Shown here piece after piece: positions 62,858 to 64,000 of a DNA stretch of 64,000 bases. The translations under genes were made by a program, and so were the position numbers. Positions within the stretch are counted from its first letter, which is position 1, and the number at the start of each line of letters is the position of its first letter. A model generated the notes under the pieces. The model was not told the DNA's origin. It did no database searches and saw nothing but the letters and a program-made list of their open reading frames with translations. Origin of the DNA: Hymenobacter latericoloratus (lineage in GTDB: Bacteria > Bacteroidota > Bacteroidia > Cytophagales > Hymenobacteraceae). Location: positions 186,001-250,000 of the forward strand of contig NZ_JACHNV010000002.1 in the NCBI RefSeq assembly GCF_014199535.1. The letters run 5' to 3'.

Positions 62858-63283
62858 CTAGAACGTAGTAGTCAGCAAAAATCGGGAGCTATCGGAGTTA
62901 GGGCGGTTATCAATGACGCTGTGAATGGCCCCGCGCACTTCCTCCGGGCTGGCGTTTTTGAGCAGGTAGCCGTGCGCACCTTCGGCCCGTAGCGAGTCAA
63001 TCAGCTCCGGCTCATCGTGCATGGAAATAATAATGGAGCGCACCTGCGGGTACTGGGCCCGCAGCAGGCGCACCGTCTGCAGACCATCGAGCACCGGCAT
63101 CTGCAGGTCCATGAGGATTACATCGGGGATGACGCCCTGGTCCAGCCGTTCCAGAAGTTCCTGACCGTCGCCGGCTTCAAACAGCACTTCCATGCCGGGA
63201 AAGCCGCTGATGAGTGCCCGCAACCCCTTACGAAACAGGATATGATCATCAACTACGGCTAGGCGAATGGTGGTAGAACTCAT
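62858..63283 (-). CDS. NarL-type response regulator lacking the HTH domain
   Basis: 141 residues. A complete receiver domain: DDHILFRKGLRALI near residue 11, phospho-acceptor Asp in DVILMDLQMPVLDG near residue 58, Ser in IIISMH and Lys in YLLKNA. It is the receiver form typical of LuxR/NarL-type regulators but ends soon after the last receiver helix with FLLTTTF; no LuxR HTH follows, and the remaining 75 bases before the next gene hold none in another frame. It overlaps the kinase gene by four bases (ATGA). Start ATG 63283. It is either a single-domain regulator or a truncated one. Confidence 0.88.
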   Translation of the reverse strand: MSSTTIRLAVVDDHILFRKGLRALISGFPGMEVLFEAGDGQELLERLDQGVIPDVILMDLQMPVLDGLQTVRLLRAQYPQVRSIIISMHDEPELIDSLRAEGAHGYLLKNASPEEVRGAIHSVIDNRPNSDSSRFLLTTTF

Positions 63284-64000
63284 AGGACGGAAGAGGGAGC
63301 AGGTAGAATTGTAGAAAGGTACGGAACGGGTAAGGAAATCCAAACGCGGGTTCCTTCGCCCGGCGCCGATTCGTGGCGCAGCGTTCCGCGTAGTACGCCA
63401 ACTCGGCTGCGTAAGTTGGTTAATCCCAGGCCGGTACGGGTTCCGGGCGCCGGGGGCTGATCGGGTAGGGTAGGGTCAAAGCCCACGCCGTCATCGGAAT
63501 ACTGCAAGGAAAGTTGGTCAGTCCCGAATTCCACGACAATATGGATGTGGGCCGCGTAGGCGTGGCGCAGGCCGTTCCCCAGCAGCTCCTGCACCACCCG
63601 GTACACAATCAGCTCGTACTTAGGATCGAGGCGGCGCGGCTCGCCTCGCTGCTCTACTTCAACCCGGGTAGGGCCATCAGCCGGGACCGTACGGGCCAGG
63701 GCCTCCAGGGCAAAGGGCAGCCCGAACTTCTGGAGAGCGGCGGGCAGCAGATTGCGGGAAATGCGGCGCACCTCGTTAATGGCCTGATCCAGCAGCGAGG
63801 AAGCCTCCTGGGTTAACTCCGGCTGATCCAGGGTATTGAGGTGGAGCTTGACAATGGCCAGGGTGGTACCCACCCCATCGTGCAGGTCGCCGGCAATGCG
63901 GCGGCGCTCTTCTTCCTGCGCCAGCAGAGCGGCTTCCAGGGCCTGTTGCTGGGCGGCTTCGTGCAGTTCCTGCATCTCTAGTTGCTGCTGAATCAGCCGC
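63280..64000 (-). CDS. NarX/DesK-type sensor histidine kinase, partial
   Basis: C-terminal 240 codons; the 5' end runs off the right edge, so the sensor part is missing. Seen: coiled coil (QQQALEAALLAQEEERRRI), HisKA_3 box EERRRIAGDLHDGVGTTLA with phospho-His in LHDG, and the HATPase domain with YELIVYRVVQELLGNGLRHA (N-box), YSDDGVGFDP (G1) and GTRTGLGLTNLRSRV (G2). It phosphorylates the receiver protein encoded immediately downstream, whose gene it overlaps by four bases. An in-frame ATG at 63975 is internal to the coiled coil and not the true start. Confidence 0.9.
   Translation of the reverse strand, partial: RLIQQQLEMQELHEAAQQQALEAALLAQEEERRRIAGDLHDGVGTTLAIVKLHLNTLDQPELTQEASSLLDQAINEVRRISRNLLPAALQKFGLPFALEALARTVPADGPTRVEVEQRGEPRRLDPKYELIVYRVVQELLGNGLRHAYAAHIHIVVEFGTDQLSLQYSDDGVGFDPTLPDQPPAPGTRTGLGLTNLRSRVGVLRGTLRHESAPGEGTRVWISLPVPYLSTILPAPSSVL

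Overview
The window looks like chromosomal DNA of a Hymenobacter-like bacterium (Bacteroidota, Cytophagales). The evidence is a GC-rich sequence, two proteins with type IX secretion (T9SS) C-terminal sorting domains, several promoters of the Bacteroidota form TTTG/TTG-N16-20-TAnnTTTG (best upstream of the serine tRNAs), weak or absent Shine-Dalgarno sequences, and protein families typical of that group. The genus is an inference. No plasmid, phage, complete insertion sequence or CRISPR array was seen.

Layout. 0-5.3 kb: an RsbQ-like hydrolase, an orphan molybdenum hydroxylase large subunit and a secreted M28 peptidase. 5.3-5.7 kb: a long inverted repeat around a terminator. 5.7-12.5 kb: a secreted GH16 glucanase with CBM6 and T9SS tail, a frameshifted lipoprotein gene, a dienelactone hydrolase, an exported unknown protein, a LytS/LytR-type two-component pair and a cupin. 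12.5-14.0 kb: a Kazal-type inhibitor and two YtxH-type envelope stress proteins. 14.0-14.58 kb: two tandem copies of a non-coding element, each ending in a terminator. 14.6-21.5 kb: lysS, an unrecognised gene, a tail-specific protease, a general-stress-like protein and a small unknown protein. 21.6-30.2 kb: proline dehydrogenase, a lipoprotein, aroB-aroA, a metal-receptor protein, an M42 peptidase, a DinB protein and an acyl-CoA carboxylase subunit. 30.3-34.1 kb: a four-gene glycan cassette (DegT aminotransferase, WbqC, methyltransferase, glycosyltransferase). 34.3-44.6 kb: clpC, a second WbqC, an exported protein overlapping a lipid A-type acyltransferase, TsaC-like protein, a T9SS protein, mltG, a thioesterase and a BrkB membrane protein. 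44.7-45.0 kb: two serine tRNAs. 45.2-46.8 kb: an unknown protein and a PAS-only sensor. 47.0-53.5 kb: a heavy-metal RND efflux operon headed by a His-rich exported protein. 53.8-55.9 kb: a zinc-dependent phospholipase C-like protein and two small proteins. 56.0-62.1 kb: a second, HAE1-type RND operon interrupted by a four-helix-bundle gene between AT-rich inverted repeats. 62.4-64.0 kb: an alkyltransferase-like protein, and a NarL-type kinase/receiver pair that runs off the right edge.

Most genes are housekeeping, envelope or stress functions. The observations most worth following are (i) the tandem structured element between the YtxH gene and lysS, a candidate undescribed small-RNA family; (ii) the long inverted repeat at 5.27-5.70 kb and a related one before aroA; (iii) the four-helix-bundle cassette whose repeat supplies the last codons of the upstream adaptor gene; (iv) an orphan intrinsic terminator at 30.3 kb that may mark a small RNA; and (v) the strong excess of the word GGGGTAG on both strands. 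Starts were chosen by homology and by position of signal peptides, because ribosome binding sites are uninformative here.
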